Assembly (NCBI GenBank): GCA_030544215.1
Contig: JARZZO010000012.1
Span: 42,633,194 to 42,697,193, forward strand
Reading direction: 5' to 3'
Length of the DNA stretch: 64,000 nucleotides
Origin: Zantedeschia hybrid cultivar
Lineage: Eukaryota > Streptophyta > Magnoliopsida > Alismatales > Araceae
Shown here: piece by piece, positions 23,604 through 35,869 of the stretch
Layout: each line of letters opens with the position of its first letter
Position numbering within the stretch: position 1 is the first letter of the stretch
Notes under the pieces: generated by a model
What the model saw: the letters and a program-made list of their open reading frames with translations, nothing else
Told to the model about the DNA's origin: nothing
The model's database searches: none
Translations under genes and position numbers: made by a program

Positions 23604-24369
23604 GTTAAATAGTCGATCAGTATGGTACAAAGACCAGTGGAATCAGAAAGTTTATAAACTCAAATTTCCCAGTTAATCTGGATAACTTAATTTCAAACCC
23701 ATTACTACACACACTGACACGTTTGATTCGTGAGTAACAAGAGATGCCAAGTCCTGAAGAATATCAAAAGCTTGACTAAAAGTGTAAAGTACAAATCATT
23801 CATTTTAAAAACAAAATTCTGTTTTACACTCGGCCCATGATGTTGGAACGAGGCTTAGAATAGACTCCCAAGAATACCCACCATCTTAGTAGGAGGCCGT
23901 CATAAAAAAAAAAGGGGAGATCCGTTCCGAAGAAAAAAAAAAAAAGAAACATAGAAAAGCAAAAACAAAAGGCAAAATCCAAATGTCAGATAAAAAAGGC
24001 CATTACATTACAAACGTTACATCAAGGCCATGAAATGAAATGAAAGGGAACGCAAGGTCGATAAATACCCCGGAAAGAAATGACCGAACCCCAACGGATA
24101 TCAGGGTAGGAAAGGGACATCTTTTTAAGTTTTCGGAACCTTCTCATGGGTTTTCTAAACTTATTCTTCCTTTCTTCCTAAAGGGGCGTACTCCAAACTT
24201 AAGGAATGGCTTAGATTGACTAAGGGTCAAATCATCAAATGGGATCACGAATGGAAACACAAATTCAAACACGATGGGTTTAAGTTAAATTGTCAAAGAA
24301 CAATTTGGAAATTAAGTTAATAAATGAATATGATCTTTTGATCTAAGTACCATACTGGTCTTTTAGTCA

Positions 24370-24565
24370 AAATTCAAAAAAAAATACATATGTCAAAAAT
24401 TCAAAAAAAAAAATATCAAAAAAAAATAAAAAATACATATATCCAAAATCCAAAAAAATACATAGTCCAAAATTCAAAAAAATATATATACATATGTCAA
24501 AAAAAAAAAATATATATATTTCAAAACCCAAACAAAAATAAATATTTCAAAACATCAAAAAAATA
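24370..24565 (+). repeat. A-rich low-complexity repeats
   Basis: Irregular tandem units of the type TCAAAA(A)nTACATAT / CCAAAATTCAAAAAA. The open frame here is a product of composition. Confidence 0.7.
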
Positions 24566-24865
24566 TTTCAATTAGCATTTGCTTATGGCACTCAGTATTT
24601 TTCATTCCTTTTATTTTCAGTAAGCATCTGTTTGCTTGCATGTTGTATTTTGCTTAAGTTTGATTATTCTCATTACCTTTGTTAATAAAGGCTATGCCCC
24701 TTGACCATTTACTCAAAGAAAAGATTGATCGACCGTTCACTCGGTCAGGCAAGGGGTTAAGCCTAAACAGATACTTAACCTGTTTGTTCAAGTCATATAC
24801 AGGACACAAGGCATGAAGAGAGTTGGAATCCGAGTAGAGAACAGCTAGAAATTTGTTTATGTGAG

Positions 24866-24933
24866 TAAAAGATGTCGAGGAGCACTGCTGCGTTTCAACA
24901 CTGAATAGCGTCTGCTCGACACGACGCGTTTCA
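24866..24933. repeat. Two CGTC-N10-GACG dyads near the Tat 3' end
   Basis: Units at 24866-24897 (GATGTC/GCTGCG, decayed) and 24902-24933 (AGCGTC/GACGCG). The first centre, GAGGAGCACT, resembles the 14532 centre CAGGAGCACT, which suggests local copying within the element. Confidence 0.7.
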
Positions 24934-25961
24934 GCCTTTTATATGATTTTTCCGAAATTCTGTGGTTTTTGGTGTTTAAATTGAATATTTATTTGGAATT
25001 ACTAATAATTTTGATTGCAAAAAATTCTGAATAAAGCTTGAAATATCAAGAAGATCTCATTGTGGAATTCAAGAAGTCTCGACCGTGGCTAAAAAGACGG
25101 TTATTTCTATCCTTGTACTCTTTCATGTAAATCATTCGCATTACTATATGATAAATATTTATTAGAGTATATCAAGGACCTTGTGGTTTTGATGAAACTG
25201 GAATTTGAGTTCCCCTACAACAAAAACAGTGACAATTCCAGAGAATTCTTAATCGCACGGATAGGCCGTTGGATTGTTAATTAGTGAGGACGATGGTTCC
25301 ACTTTTGTAAAACGGTGCGTGGATAAACGAGCTTCGGCTTAGCACTGGATTACAAGAATTGGTATCTTGACTCATTAATGACAATTTAATAATATTATCC
25401 TTGATTAATTTATATTTTATTTGACTTTATATTTTTTTTAGCCCAGCATGCATCATGTAGGACTTTGAAATCATTGTGATAAGAATTAATTGCTGATTAA
25501 GTTTCAGACCATTAATCAAATAATTTCAAACATGATATGAAATATTCCATTCTGAATTGAGTATCTTGATTATCTTTGAGGTTCGCTTGAAGATATCCTT
25601 AGAATTCTATCCTTTCTCGGACTCTTTATCCAATATTTCTTGTTTTCTTTTAAGATCCATCATGGCTGCAGCACGTCCACATTGGCTGGCAAACGCTCCC
25701 CATGATGAAACCTACAGTGTCTACGACCTGGGGTACTTCCCACTCCGAGGAGGTTGATCGACTTTATTTTATTTCCTTGTCTACTTCATCCAGACAGGAT
25801 TGATTCCATTGATCTCCTTGAGCTATCTTCATTGATGATTTTGAGAAAAAATTTCAATCATGTGATGTTAAGAGCGTGTCTCATCACACCTTGGCATCAC
25901 CTTTTCAATACATTCCATTTCATTTCACTCCCTTGCAAAGACGATGCCAAGGTGAGGCAGC

Positions 25962-27324
25962 TGTAGACACGCTAATTTTGACATCATTTTGAGTAAATTT
26001 CATATCATATAATAATGCCTCAGAATGGTCTAATATTTAATCATTGATTAATTTTTATTAATATTTTTGAGTGTCGGGTTTAACAGACATGTTTAAGTTA
26101 ATCAATTAAATTGATTTTAATTCAAATTTCAGTTAAAATATGAAGAATTCTAAAAGACGTCGACCTATGTGGACGCCATTTAGACTTTATTCTTATTTTA
26201 ACGTTTAAATTTGAATTTTAATCAATTGATTAATTAGCTAAAAGGCGTCTGTGAGAGTTGACGCGTTTTAGGTTTCCTAAGCTATTTTAACTTCTCTTCC
26301 GGATGTTTATCCTTATCTTAATTAGTGTAAAAGACGTCTACACATGTGGACGCGTTTTACCTGATAAAGATAAAGATAAGTTTTCCCGGATATTTATCCT
26401 TATCTTAATTAATCTGAAAGGCGTCAGCCATACTGGACGCGTTTTAGATAATTACAGATAAAGATGAATTAATCAGTATTTATCTGTCGGTTAAGATGGA
26501 TAAATCCGAAGTTTTTCAATGTTAATCACGAACGCAGAAAAAGTCTATAAATATCTTACATGTTGAAGAGTAAAAAAGTTAAGCGTAATTTGAAGTGAAG
26601 CGTAATCTCGAGCAATAGCGAGTTGAGGATCGAAGCAACGACGTCGGAACGCCGAAGCGCTGCTGTTTCCAAAAGTCGGCGTCCATTCTTCATCCAATTC
26701 AAAGCTTCATCCAATTGGGCATAAGTGTTTCATTTCTGCATCTTTATCTATATTTTCATTAATCTCATTCTTCATAATCACTCTATGCAACACACACCAC
26801 AACCTCATTCCTTTTCTTTTCAAAAACCTATTTGATATAGGGGTTTCAAAAGTCATCCCAAAACAAGTAAGTTTGCTGTTTAGTTGCATGCTTAGCACCA
26901 TGATTAGAATAGATTCTAGTTCTGCCTAAGTTCTCATAATTATTTTCTTTATCTCCTTTTCTTTCTACACTTTCTGCTCAACTCAACTCAAACAACAAGA
27001 GAATCAAAAGGAGCAAATCAAGCACTCAGCAAAAGGGATTTCTGGACGATCCTCAACCTCAACCTCAACCTCAAATTTCAAATTCAACAGCAAGAACAAA
27101 AAGCAAAGAAGGGCTCTCTTTCTTCAGCCGGCTGAGGAAGGGGAACCAAGGACTCCATATCTTCCGCGTTTAAAAAGGTAGGCGATCATACTTCTTTTGG
27201 AACTTTTTAGTTAAAAGTTTCTGGCGATCACTGCAGTTAGTTGCTATTTTTTTTAATAGGTTTATTTTACACTAAATAACCTAGATTTTTCATGATAATC
27301 ACACGGTCATTCTAAGCACTCACA
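25962..27324 (+). repeat. Tat F 3' LTR
   Basis: 1363 bp, same length as the 5' LTR and about 99% identical by eye. TATA box at 26546. The four dyads recur at 26151-26182, 26239-26270, 26328-26359 and 26415-26446. One dyad change from the 5' copy: GATGCG at 13153 is GACGCG here. Confidence 0.93.
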
Positions 27325-28304
27325 GTTGGGGGGTGGGACAATCAATTTGATATGAATTTATTGGAAAATCTTTTGAAGAAAGCTGATATCTTTCACTGAA
27401 AAATGGTCAAATTTTTAAAAATTTATTTCAAAAACTTCTTTTCACATCCTATGAAAATTGCATGAAAATCATGTTTCATTAAGTAAAACTTGAACAAATC
27501 AGTTTTTTTGGTTGTCACATTGGTTAAAGAACCTTCAAAGTTTAAATATCCCACTTCACAAAAAAAAATCCACGGCAAGATAATTTTCACACACACACGG
27601 CAACTTAGAATAAATGAAAGATCTTAATAGTATAGAATTGCTGAAATTAACCTTAAGGATAAGACTACTTATTCTAATTTTTCTTTTTAGGTTGAACAAA
27701 AGAAATGTGTAGGATTCGTAATAGGGGACTGTCCCACTCAGCACTCTAAAAGTGGCGGTCATTTAAAATGGACAGTTTAAACACTAAAGGCAATAGAAGG
27801 CATTAAAAGAGCTAAAGGAAGGTAGGTAGCAAAAAGTACGCACCTCCCCTCAGGCAATTCAAAGAGAGTGGCCAAAAGTACGCACTCTCAAAAGCAAAAG
27901 TACAATGAAATGAAAAAAGCCACGCTAAAAAGTCCATCGTACCAAAAATATGACCAAGTCATGAAAAGTGTTGAGTCGGGGCAGTAACTGAAAAACGGTC
28001 CTCGCTAACTGATCGGGAAATATTTTATTCTCTTCTCTTCCTCAGGTAGTCTTATCTAAAGGGTAGTAAAGGCAAGAATATACCAGAAAGGTCGGAAATG
28101 AGTTCTAAGCGTGCCAATTTTCATGCACAATCACCTGTCGTGAATCAAAATATTGTGGGATATGAAAACTTTAGCTTAACCAATCGACTACCACTTAAAT
28201 TGATTGTGAAAGATACTACAGATGAAGCATGATTATTCATTATTTGTCCTAACTTTTCCTTATTTGCATTGCTAAGGGATTAGCAATGAGTAAGTTGGGG
28301 GGTG
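27325..28304 (+). other. Athila E 3' region with polypurine tract
   Basis: This is the Athila sequence that resumes after the Tat insertion. No env-like or other gene is seen. It starts GTTGGGGGGTGGGA (27325-27338), a G-rich tract like the one that ends the region, GTTGGGGGGTG at 28294-28304, directly before the 3' LTR. The second is the expected polypurine tract. The first is a second, upstream copy, and F inserted exactly at it. Confidence 0.65.
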
Positions 28305-30187
28305 TGATAAAGTGTTAAATTAATCATTTAAGGGCAATCATATGCATCATACTCATGTTTTTATCTGTAAAATAGCATGAAATGATAGATAATTGCGTAC
28401 CAAGTCCAACGGTACCAATTTCGGTAAATTCTGACTTAAAAACATCGTCATTTCATGTGATTAATGGAGTATAGCGCATTTACGGTTTTTGAACAAAATC
28501 GAGACAAAATAAATAAATATAATGATATTTTTATGATAATGTGCTAATTTATATTTATTTTATGTGAACAGGACATGCCAATGATGCAGTGCAGCTGGTG
28601 GAGTTTCCTGAAATTTCGGGGAGGTCTAGTGTTCGAATTTCAACAAATTCGACTTCATTTTGTTCAAAAGATTAAAGCAGGGGTAAAAACGTCATTTGAG
28701 GCCCTAGTGTGGCCCTAATTCCATGGCCAAGAAGGACCCAAGAAGGGCCAGCCGCCTTTCTAAAGTCTACTTTCTTTTTTAAAAAACCTCCCTTCCCTTT
28801 AAAAGTTTCCTTCCCGAACTAAAATCTCTCTGTTTCCTTTTCTCTGCCCCTCCACACACCTTCCTCCCTCCTTTCCATGTCTCTCTTCCTCTCTATTTAT
28901 TTCCTCCTTCTTCCTCTCCAGTTTCCCAACTCTCTAATTCCTAGTCTCTCTCCTTCTCCGTTTATTTTCCCAGCAGCCGTATCCCTCTCCTTCTCCAATT
29001 CCCAGCAGCCGTATCCCTCTCCTTCTCGGTTTCTCTTTCTCTCAACCGGTTCCTTCTTTCTCTCGGTCTCTTTCTCTCCCTCTGTTCCCTTTCTCTCGGT
29101 CTCTCTTTCTCTCCCTCTATTCTCTCTCTCTTGGTCTCTCTTGCTCCCTTTGTCTTCTCTCTCTCACCAGCAGCCCCACGCGCACCCGGCGAGCTCTCCA
29201 CCAGCAGCAAGGCCGCCCACGCATGCTCGGACTTCCCCCACGCAGCAACGTCCGGTGAAGCCGCCGACCTCCACGCGCTTCCAGTGCATGCACGCCTGCA
29301 TGCATGCAGGCACGTCCAAGCTGAAGCCTACCTACCAGCAAGTCTGAAGCCGGCCTCCACGTGAAGTCCATGCATGCATGCCTCCTCCTACCCGGCGCAT
29401 GCACACCGGCAAGTTCCAGCTTGAAGCCGGCCCCCTCTAAGCACCAGCGGACAGCAGCTCCTCGCACCCCCGCGTGCTTCCGTGCATGCATACACGAACA
29501 CCCAACCAACAACACATCCAACCGCCCAGCCAGCAGCTTCCAGCGCATGCACATCCGACTCCATCAAAGCCCCAGCAGCTGCGTTCACGCACCTCCAGCG
29601 CTTGAAGCCAGCCAGCACCTCCCATGCATGTTCTCCACGTCTCTCCAACGGTCCATTGTGCCGGCAAACCCATAGAACCTGTTGTTGCTTTGTTCTTTCT
29701 CTCCCCCATTAGTATAGTATTAGTTTAATTGTTTAGGATTAGTTAGTTATTATTTGATGTTTGATTGTTTAGTTTAAGGATATTAAACCATAAATTTTGT
29801 AATTTGTTTCATGATTTTTAGATAGTTACTGATTTACACATAGTTAAATTTCGATGTCTTTGTTATATTTTTTTTAGTTGTGCTTATTTTCCATATGTGA
29901 TTGTGTTAAATTTAAAAATAAAATAAAAATTGTTTAGTTTACGTAATTACATTTTTAGGTAACATTAGTTAATTGAATTTTAGTTAAATAAGTAATTAGT
30001 TTACTCAAATTCTTACCTATTTTTAGATAACTAAGAATCACAAGATTTTCAAAGTTAGAAATTTAACTCCTTGTGGATCGACTCGGACTCACCATTATTA
30101 ATTTTCAAAATCGAATTTGCATGAGCCGAATAAATTTAGATTGAACGTTCTTATGAGTGGTTAACGACACATAATTTGGAACGATCA
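28305..30187 (+). repeat. Athila E 3' LTR
   Basis: Starts TGATAAAGTG and ends GGAACGATCA, followed by the target duplication GGTAT. It shares the CT-rich and CATGCA-rich blocks with the 5' LTR, plus a short duplicated segment near 28970-29020 (TTCCCAGCAGCCGTATCCC repeated). Confidence 0.9.
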
Positions 30188-30192
30188 GGTAT

Positions 30193-31532
30193 CCACGCGA
30201 TCCTCCGCGGTGGTTCGTCCTCGCTCCCTCGTCCATATCAGCTCGCTCGCTAAAGATCCGTCACTACAATGATTGCCAAAAATCTGCGGACGAGAATTCC
30301 CGACTTTGGGAAATCACGAGCGATAGAGACAGAGATTATCTCGGCACTTCGAAAGGGGTGCCCAGAGAAAGAGGAGAGAGAAAGGGGGCGGCGAGCATGG
30401 GGAAAACCTGGAGCATGGCCCAGGGTTTCTTAACAGCATGTATATATATTAACTCGGCATGACTTTTCACAAAAGTCCCCTAATTAATATAAATCCCACT
30501 AAAACACCACCGACTAAGAATCTTATTGCGTGTGATCCTCTAGGCCCATTAACTAGTCCGATTTTCAGCCCGTTAAGTCCAATAACTAGTTATTGACTTA
30601 TTGCAATTAATTAATATCTAGATATTAACTAATTACTTAACCGAATTAACATTGCATGTAAAATTCGGTCGGACTTTTGATCAAGTTGGATGCCAAGCAA
30701 CAGTGCATGATCTCAGAGGGTAATGGGGTTCAGCAACCCACTCATGGAACCTGTCCGTCCACAGTTACTGCGTGGCTATAATCCTTCGTTCGCACAATGC
30801 TCTCGAGTTAACCTAGGGTATGGTCAACTGTCAAATCCTAGATGGTCAACTCACTTGAATAAGACTCCGCTGTACAATATTCGAAAACATCTTTTCTGAT
30901 ATTATTTCCGCTCTGGCCAGAGACTCCTGGGGATCTATTCTAGAGCATTCTCTCTCCATTTACCTGAGAGCGAACGATCCTTTATTGAACACACAATCGC
31001 CTTCGAAGGTCTTCCGCTGGATCCGATCCTTGACTATTAGAGATCCCATGGATAGGGATTCGTTGGTCAAGGTCAAAGTCCAGAAGTCCACCGACAAGGT
31101 GTCTTTGGTGTCTCAAGTCCAAGGATCAACCACGCCACTGTGACGATGAATCAAACCGATTGACAGTCAGGTAAATTACCATTCGACGATTCATGTTGGA
31201 TCAGTTCAGTGAATTCATTCTTCAATGAGCACCTACAGGTTTACCATTATGTCTTCACATGAGTAACTAACGAGATCAGTCACCCTCATCATATGAGCTG
31301 GAATAACCTGTACTAGTCTTACCGGATGTTTGATGTCCTTCTTAAACATCCTACGACTATGAACAATTGAGAATATGTGTTTTTAAGTCATCAGTCACAC
31401 TATTATGATCTCATCATAATCTGATGACTATTGCACATATTCATGGACTTCATTATATACAATTATTAATATGCCAATCTACATAATGAATTTAATGCCA
31501 TTGATTAGTGAACCATATTGAAATAGGTGCCT
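30193..31532 (-). repeat. Copia G2 5' LTR, rest (right of the Athila insertion)
   Basis: Continues the LTR interrupted at 4121: CCACGCGATCCTCC here matches the same position of the G1 LTR at 2311. On the minus strand it extends to the LTR start region, but the terminal TGTTAG is not intact: the junction near 31532 reads GGTGCCTAATGATTGG and passes straight into plus-strand Copia pol sequence. Confidence 0.75.
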
Positions 31533-32389
31533 AATGATTGGCTTAGAGGACACCTATATCCATCACATAGATACCATAGTCAAAAGGTTTTGCATGGAAA
31601 ATTCCAAGAGAGGTCTCATATCGATGAGACATGGAATTTATCTCTCAAAGGAGCAGTCTCCTAAGACTCCTAATGAGAGGGCATTCATGGATAGAGTATC
31701 ATATGCCTCTGCCATAGGATCTATCATGTATGCCATGCTATGTACACAGCCTGATGTTGCATATGCTCTAAGTGTTACGAGCAGATTTCAGGCTGATCCA
31801 GGCGAAGAGCACTGGAAGGCAGTGAAATATATCCTTAAGTACTTGAGAAGAACTATGGATATGTTTCTTGTCTATAGAGGAGGTGACTTGAAACTGCGAG
31901 GCTTTACTGACTCGAGTTTCCAGTCATATCTAGATGATAGCAAGTCTACATCTGGATTCGTGTTTACTTTGAACGGAGGCACAGTGTGCTGGAAGAGTTC
32001 CAAGCAAGCAACCACTGCACATTCAATAACTGAAGCTGAGTACATCGCTGTATCTGAAGCGGCCAAGGACGCAGTGTGGTTGAATAAATTCATCACCGAC
32101 CTTAGCGTAGTTCCCAGCATCTCTAAACCTGTTCCGCTATTGTGCGACAATAATAGAGCCATTGCGTAAGCGAAGGAGCCGCGATCTCATCAGAAATCGA
32201 AGCATATTATGAGGCGCTTTCATCTTATCAGAGAGATCATTACTAGAGGAGATTGGTGGAAAGAGTTCCATCTATCGACAGTGTAGTAGATTCACTAACA
32301 AAGCCGTTGGCTCAAATTGTGTTTGAGCGTCACCTAGAGTCTATAGGCTTACTGTATAAAGGTGATTGGCTTTAGTCCAAGTGGGAGAT
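31533..32389 (+). pseudogene. Copia D pol, 3' fragment (end of RT and RNase H)
   Basis: Begins mid-protein at IGLEDTYIHHIDTIVKRF, matching residues near 1035 of the Copia C polyprotein, and continues colinearly (SYASAIGSIMYAMLCTQPDVAYAL, FTDSSFQS, TSGFVFTLNGG, SSKQATTAHSITEAEY). This is the end of reverse transcriptase plus Copia RNase H. TAA at 32167 interrupts it (Gln to stop), and the C-terminal part to about 32290 has lost frame (RSHQKSKHIMRRFHLIREII is still readable). Everything upstream (gag, protease, integrase, most of RT) is missing. GTGGGAGAT at 32381-32389 is the polypurine tract. Confidence 0.82.
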
Positions 32390-33947
32390 TGTTAGTCTTA
32401 GGTGGCCTACAAACCAATATGACTTTGTAATCTCGTTCATTTTATTAATATAATGGCAATATTTCATTATCTGTAAATTCATATTATCGTCTCATAATGA
32501 AGTCCGTGAATATGTCCGATAGTGATCAGATTATGATGAGATCATACTAGTGAGACTGATCACTTAAACACACATATTCTTAATAGTTCATAGTCGGAGG
32601 ATATCCGAGAAGGACATCAGATATCTGGTTAGACTAGTACAGATTACTCCTGCTCATACGATGAGGGTGACTGATCTCATAGCCACTTGTGTGGAGACAC
32701 TAAGGCGAATTTGTAGGTGCTCATTAGAGAATGAGTTCACTGAACTGATCCGACTGAATCGCTGGATGGTACTGTACCTCACTGTCAACCAGCTTGATTC
32801 TATTATCGCAGTTGCGAGGATAATTCTTGAACCTGAGACACCAAGGACACCTTGTCGGTGGACTTCTGTGCTTTGACCTTGGTTTATGAATCTCTAACCA
32901 TGGGATTCTAAACAGCCAAGGATCGGGTACAGCGGAATACTGTCGAAGAGAATTGAGTGTCAATAAGGAATCATTCACTCTCGGTACGATGAGAGAGAGT
33001 GCTCTAGGAAGGATGCGCAAAAGTCCCTGGCTAGGGCGGACAATAATATGGGGAAAGGAGTTTTCTGATATTCATCAGCGACATCCAATCCAAGTGAGTT
33101 GACCGGTTAGGGTTTGACAATTCACCATACCCTAAGTCGACTCGAGAGCATTGTACGAATGAAGGATTATATCCACGCGGAAACTGTTGACGGAAAGGTT
33201 CAAAGAGTAGGTTACTTTACCCCGATACCTTCTTGGTTCACGCGGGGTTGTTTGGCACCCAACGTTATTGGAGGCCCGATCGAATTTGATGTGCGACATT
33301 GATTCGATTGATTAATTAATTAATATGAGTTATTAATTGATTAATCAGGCCAGTGATGAGTCACTAGGCTAATTGGGCCATTAACCGAACTGGTTATTGG
33401 GCCTACATGGTCACACGCAAAATATATTCTCAAAGCGATGGATAAATAAGTGGGTTTTATATTAACTGGGGGTTTTTATGAAAAATCGCGCAGTCAGTAT
33501 AAAATGTAGCTAACGGGCTGAGCAGGCCAAGCTACTGTTAACCCTAGCCGCCCCCTCCTCTCTTCCTTTCTCTCTCTAACGTCCTAGATGAACTCGGATC
33601 CCCGGATCTGCTCCGCCGCTTCTCCGACTCCCGTCCGATGGGAAATCGTCCGCGCGTTACGGCGATCGTTGCGGCGAACGACGGAGAGTTTGTGCGCTGC
33701 GAAGAACGAGGAACGTGAGGATATCCATCGTGAGGAGGATCGCGTGGACTCTACTAGAGGCCGGGCGCTTGTATGGCTTGCGGTGTCACACCGACGGAAC
33801 CGAACAGTTGCAGATTCAAATCCGCACATGGTAAGATTCGATAATCCAATTATCGGGTTTTGTATATTCGAAACGGGAAATGGATCGCCGATTTTATTTT
33901 ATTTTCCGCTACATTTTGCGATCTGGAGAAACTACGAGAACCCAATA
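32390..33947 (+). repeat. Copia D 3' LTR
   Basis: 1558 bp, from TGTTAGTCTTAGG after the polypurine tract to GAGAACCCAATA. TATA box TATAAAA at 33498-33504. It is an inverted match to G1 (2110-3440). It abuts the interior of a Tekay LTR at 33948, so D probably landed in that LTR; a target duplication could not be shown. Confidence 0.82.
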
Positions 33948-35855
33948 GTACGTATGGCCCCGGTCGTGTCGTCTAAATGGCGTCTTGTATGGACAACGTA
34001 ATTCAGACAACTGCTAGTGTACGACCCCTATCCTGTCGCCTGAATTCAAGCTGGTCGGGCTTGATGCCCTGAGCACTCCCTCCTTTCTCCCATTAGAGCC
34101 TTCTCACTCTCTCTCTTCCCTCTCTCCGAATCCCTCCATTCCCCTTCCCATTTTCCCTTCCTTTCCTCTTTCCCTTTTTCCTCTTCGACCACTCCAACAC
34201 CCTCCTACCTCTCACTACTACCACCACTATCTCCTCTGCGACACTTCACTCTCCGGACGGCGGACGACGTCTCGGTGGGGTGATGGCGTCTACGGTGGTA
34301 CCGGCAGCGGCTTGCAGTGTTGCGGATCGGCGGCGATGAGCTAGGAGGAGTTCAAGTAGCCGATAGGATGACGATCCTCTCATGTAGTCGATTGTTTTAA
34401 AACCATGATTTCTCGCTTTGGAGCATGCTATGGTTATGTGCGAGGATTTTTGGGTACAAAATTGAGCATGTTCTAAGGGGTTATTTTGATGAAAAAGGGT
34501 GTTTTGGAAATGGGATTGGCATGGTTAATGCGATTTATGATTTCCCCCTATCTCCTTTATGTTATTTTTGCTCATTTTGGGGAAGGGGTTTTTATGTTGT
34601 GGCTCAGGGGAGACCGGAGGGAAGTTCTGGTTTCGGGCGCTAAATGGCGTTGGGCCAGGGCAACGTGATTTGCAAATCGTATAGGCCATAGGTGATGCGA
34701 TTTAGGCCCAGGTACCAGAGGGCAATTCGATTTTCGGGCGGTAAATGGCATCGCGATCAAGTGACGCCATTTAAATGTTGTCGACTATGGGCGATGTGAT
34801 TTAGGCCCAGATCCCTCCCGAGCCCACTTTCTATGGGAACTAGTTTTAGGACTTGGAATGGCATCGATCTCAGGCGACGTGATTCAAGCCAAAACCCGCT
34901 TAATTTCCTGCATTTAGCATGTGTGACTATTATGCAAAATGTCAAATAGATTCTTGTATATTGTTAGAGAACCATGTTAAATGCATGTTAGAAGTCATAC
35001 ATTAGGGGTGGAGATTTTAATGTGATCAGAATCACATTGTGTTGTGTTTATGCGATCGTGGACCTAGAGTGACAGTTATTAGTGCTTGACACCCTGTGTC
35101 GGTGTGGGAGTGACGTAATGTCGGGTGTGGGAGTGACAAGGTGAGGCCTAGTAGGCGAGGGTCACCTAGTGTACCCCGGGATAATAACTAGTACCGGGGT
35201 GGGAGTGGTACACTTCGGAGTGTCACTCGTGGTTGGGAGGAGGCAAAACCATCTAGAGCAAGATAGGCTGGAGTAGCCAGCGCGCTATTTGAGGGGTTGC
35301 TTTTCCGTCCCAGCGGGTCGGTGTTTTCTCGGTTGGCTTGGCATGTGTGTTCCTTTTTGGTGGACGTGTGATTCACTTACTGCTTTACTTACGCTTATGT
35401 TTCCTCTATCCTTGTGTTGTTGCGATTGTAGGTGCGTGTGTGGGAGGTGGGGATCGAAGGATCCCTACTAAGTCCATTCTGGTGTGACTCACCCCTGTGG
35501 TTGTCAGGTGAGGGTTCTTAGCAGGCATAGCGTTGTGGGGGTTTCGTCTCAGGTTGTGCGCCAGCAGCCACTGTTCCAGGGTATGCCTCGTTGTGGTTGT
35601 ACTTTCTTTTTTCAGGCCTATATACTTAATTATTTATTTTCAGTTGGATTATGTAATTATTTGCTGAGTCGAGTCGAATTGTAATACTTTTTAATTGCTG
35701 CACCTTCTTTACAATTCGATGTTGTGTGGATTGTTTAACTTAGTTTATCGTTTATTTCCTAGCCTTATTTGAGATCCTGGTTTGGTTCCTAATTTTAATG
35801 ATTCGATACCTATTTAGTAATTGAATCCCCGATTATAGGGTGACGGGTCGTTACA
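33948..35855 (+). repeat. Tekay B 5' LTR (5' end missing)
   Basis: Aligns with the A LTR from its position ~190 (GGCCCCGGTC ... GTCGTCT) to the common end GGGTGACGGGTCGTTACA at 35855. It contains five recognisable dyads and a GTGTGGGAGTG-rich segment around 35100-35220. Confidence 0.85.
33974..34886. repeat. Five CGTC-N10-GACG dyads in Tekay B LTR
   Basis: Units are at 33974-34005, 34641-34672, 34742-34773, 34772-34803 (30-bp phase with the previous) and 34855-34886. Arms are the most decayed of the Tekay set, with CG to TG or CA changes (GGCATC, GATGTG), but the 10-base centre is kept. Confidence 0.7.
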
Positions 35856-35857
35856 GT

Positions 35858-35869
35858 TGGTGTCAGAGC
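35858..35869 (+). promoter_or_regulatory. Primer-binding site of Tekay B
   Basis: TGGTGTCAGAGC, two bases after the LTR end. Initiator-Met type with one A-to-G change relative to TGGTATCAGAGC in A. Confidence 0.8.

Larger units (their letters stand above)
23604..25961 (+). other. Tat F 3' untranslated region, no gene
   Basis: 2.36 kb between pol and the 3' LTR. No recognisable protein. It holds an A-rich low-complexity block (24370-24565), two dyads (24866-24933) and AT-rich sequence. The purine run GGTGAGGCAG (25951-25960) just before the 3' LTR is a weak candidate polypurine tract. Confidence 0.6.
12766..27324 (+). mobile_element. Tat-lineage Ty3/Gypsy element F (14.6 kb)
   Basis: A complete element with two 1363-bp LTRs (12766-14128 and 25962-27324) flanked by the perfect 5-bp duplication GTTGG (12761-12765 and 27325-27329). 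It lies between pol and the 3' LTR of Athila E. It encodes gag-protease in one frame, a G-patch-bearing segment, and pol with reverse transcriptase, RNase H, a second archaeal-type RNase H and integrase. Two RNase H domains define the Tat lineage (Ogre/Retand-like elements). The LTRs differ at about 15 positions by eye, around 1%. With the often-used plant rate of 1.3e-8 per site per year that suggests an insertion a few hundred thousand years old (inference). Confidence 0.93.
4122..30187 (+). mobile_element. Athila-lineage Ty3/Gypsy element E, with a nested Tat element
   Basis: LTRs lie at 4122-5974 and 28305-30187, with an Asp-type primer site, a gag-pol frame and a G-rich polypurine tract before the 3' LTR. 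It is flanked by AGTAT (4117-4121) and GGTAT (30188-30192), a 5-bp target duplication with one G-to-A change. Removing it restores a Copia LTR. The Athila call rests on the reverse transcriptase (FLDGYSGYNQ, CPYDTFAFRRIPFGLCNAPA, FMDDFS), the protease DLGASVNLLP and the integrase (VFDVWGIDFIGPF). It has no env-like frame. The LTRs differ visibly, roughly 7% by eye over the first 400 bp, so it is older than the elements F and C. Confidence 0.92.

Noticed and set aside
24390..24575. Lys/Tyr-rich frame in the Tat 3' region
   Set aside because: A product of the A-rich low-complexity repeats.
25663..25758. Short ATG frame (MAAARPHWLANAPHDE) before the Tat 3' LTR as a small gene
   Set aside because: Only about 31 codons, no family, no conserved neighbour; kept as part of the untranslated region.
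1193..33947. H (1090-2109) and D (31533-33947) as the two ends of one Copia element
   Set aside because: The LTR ends differ completely (CCTTACA in H, GAACCCAATA in D), so they belong to different families.
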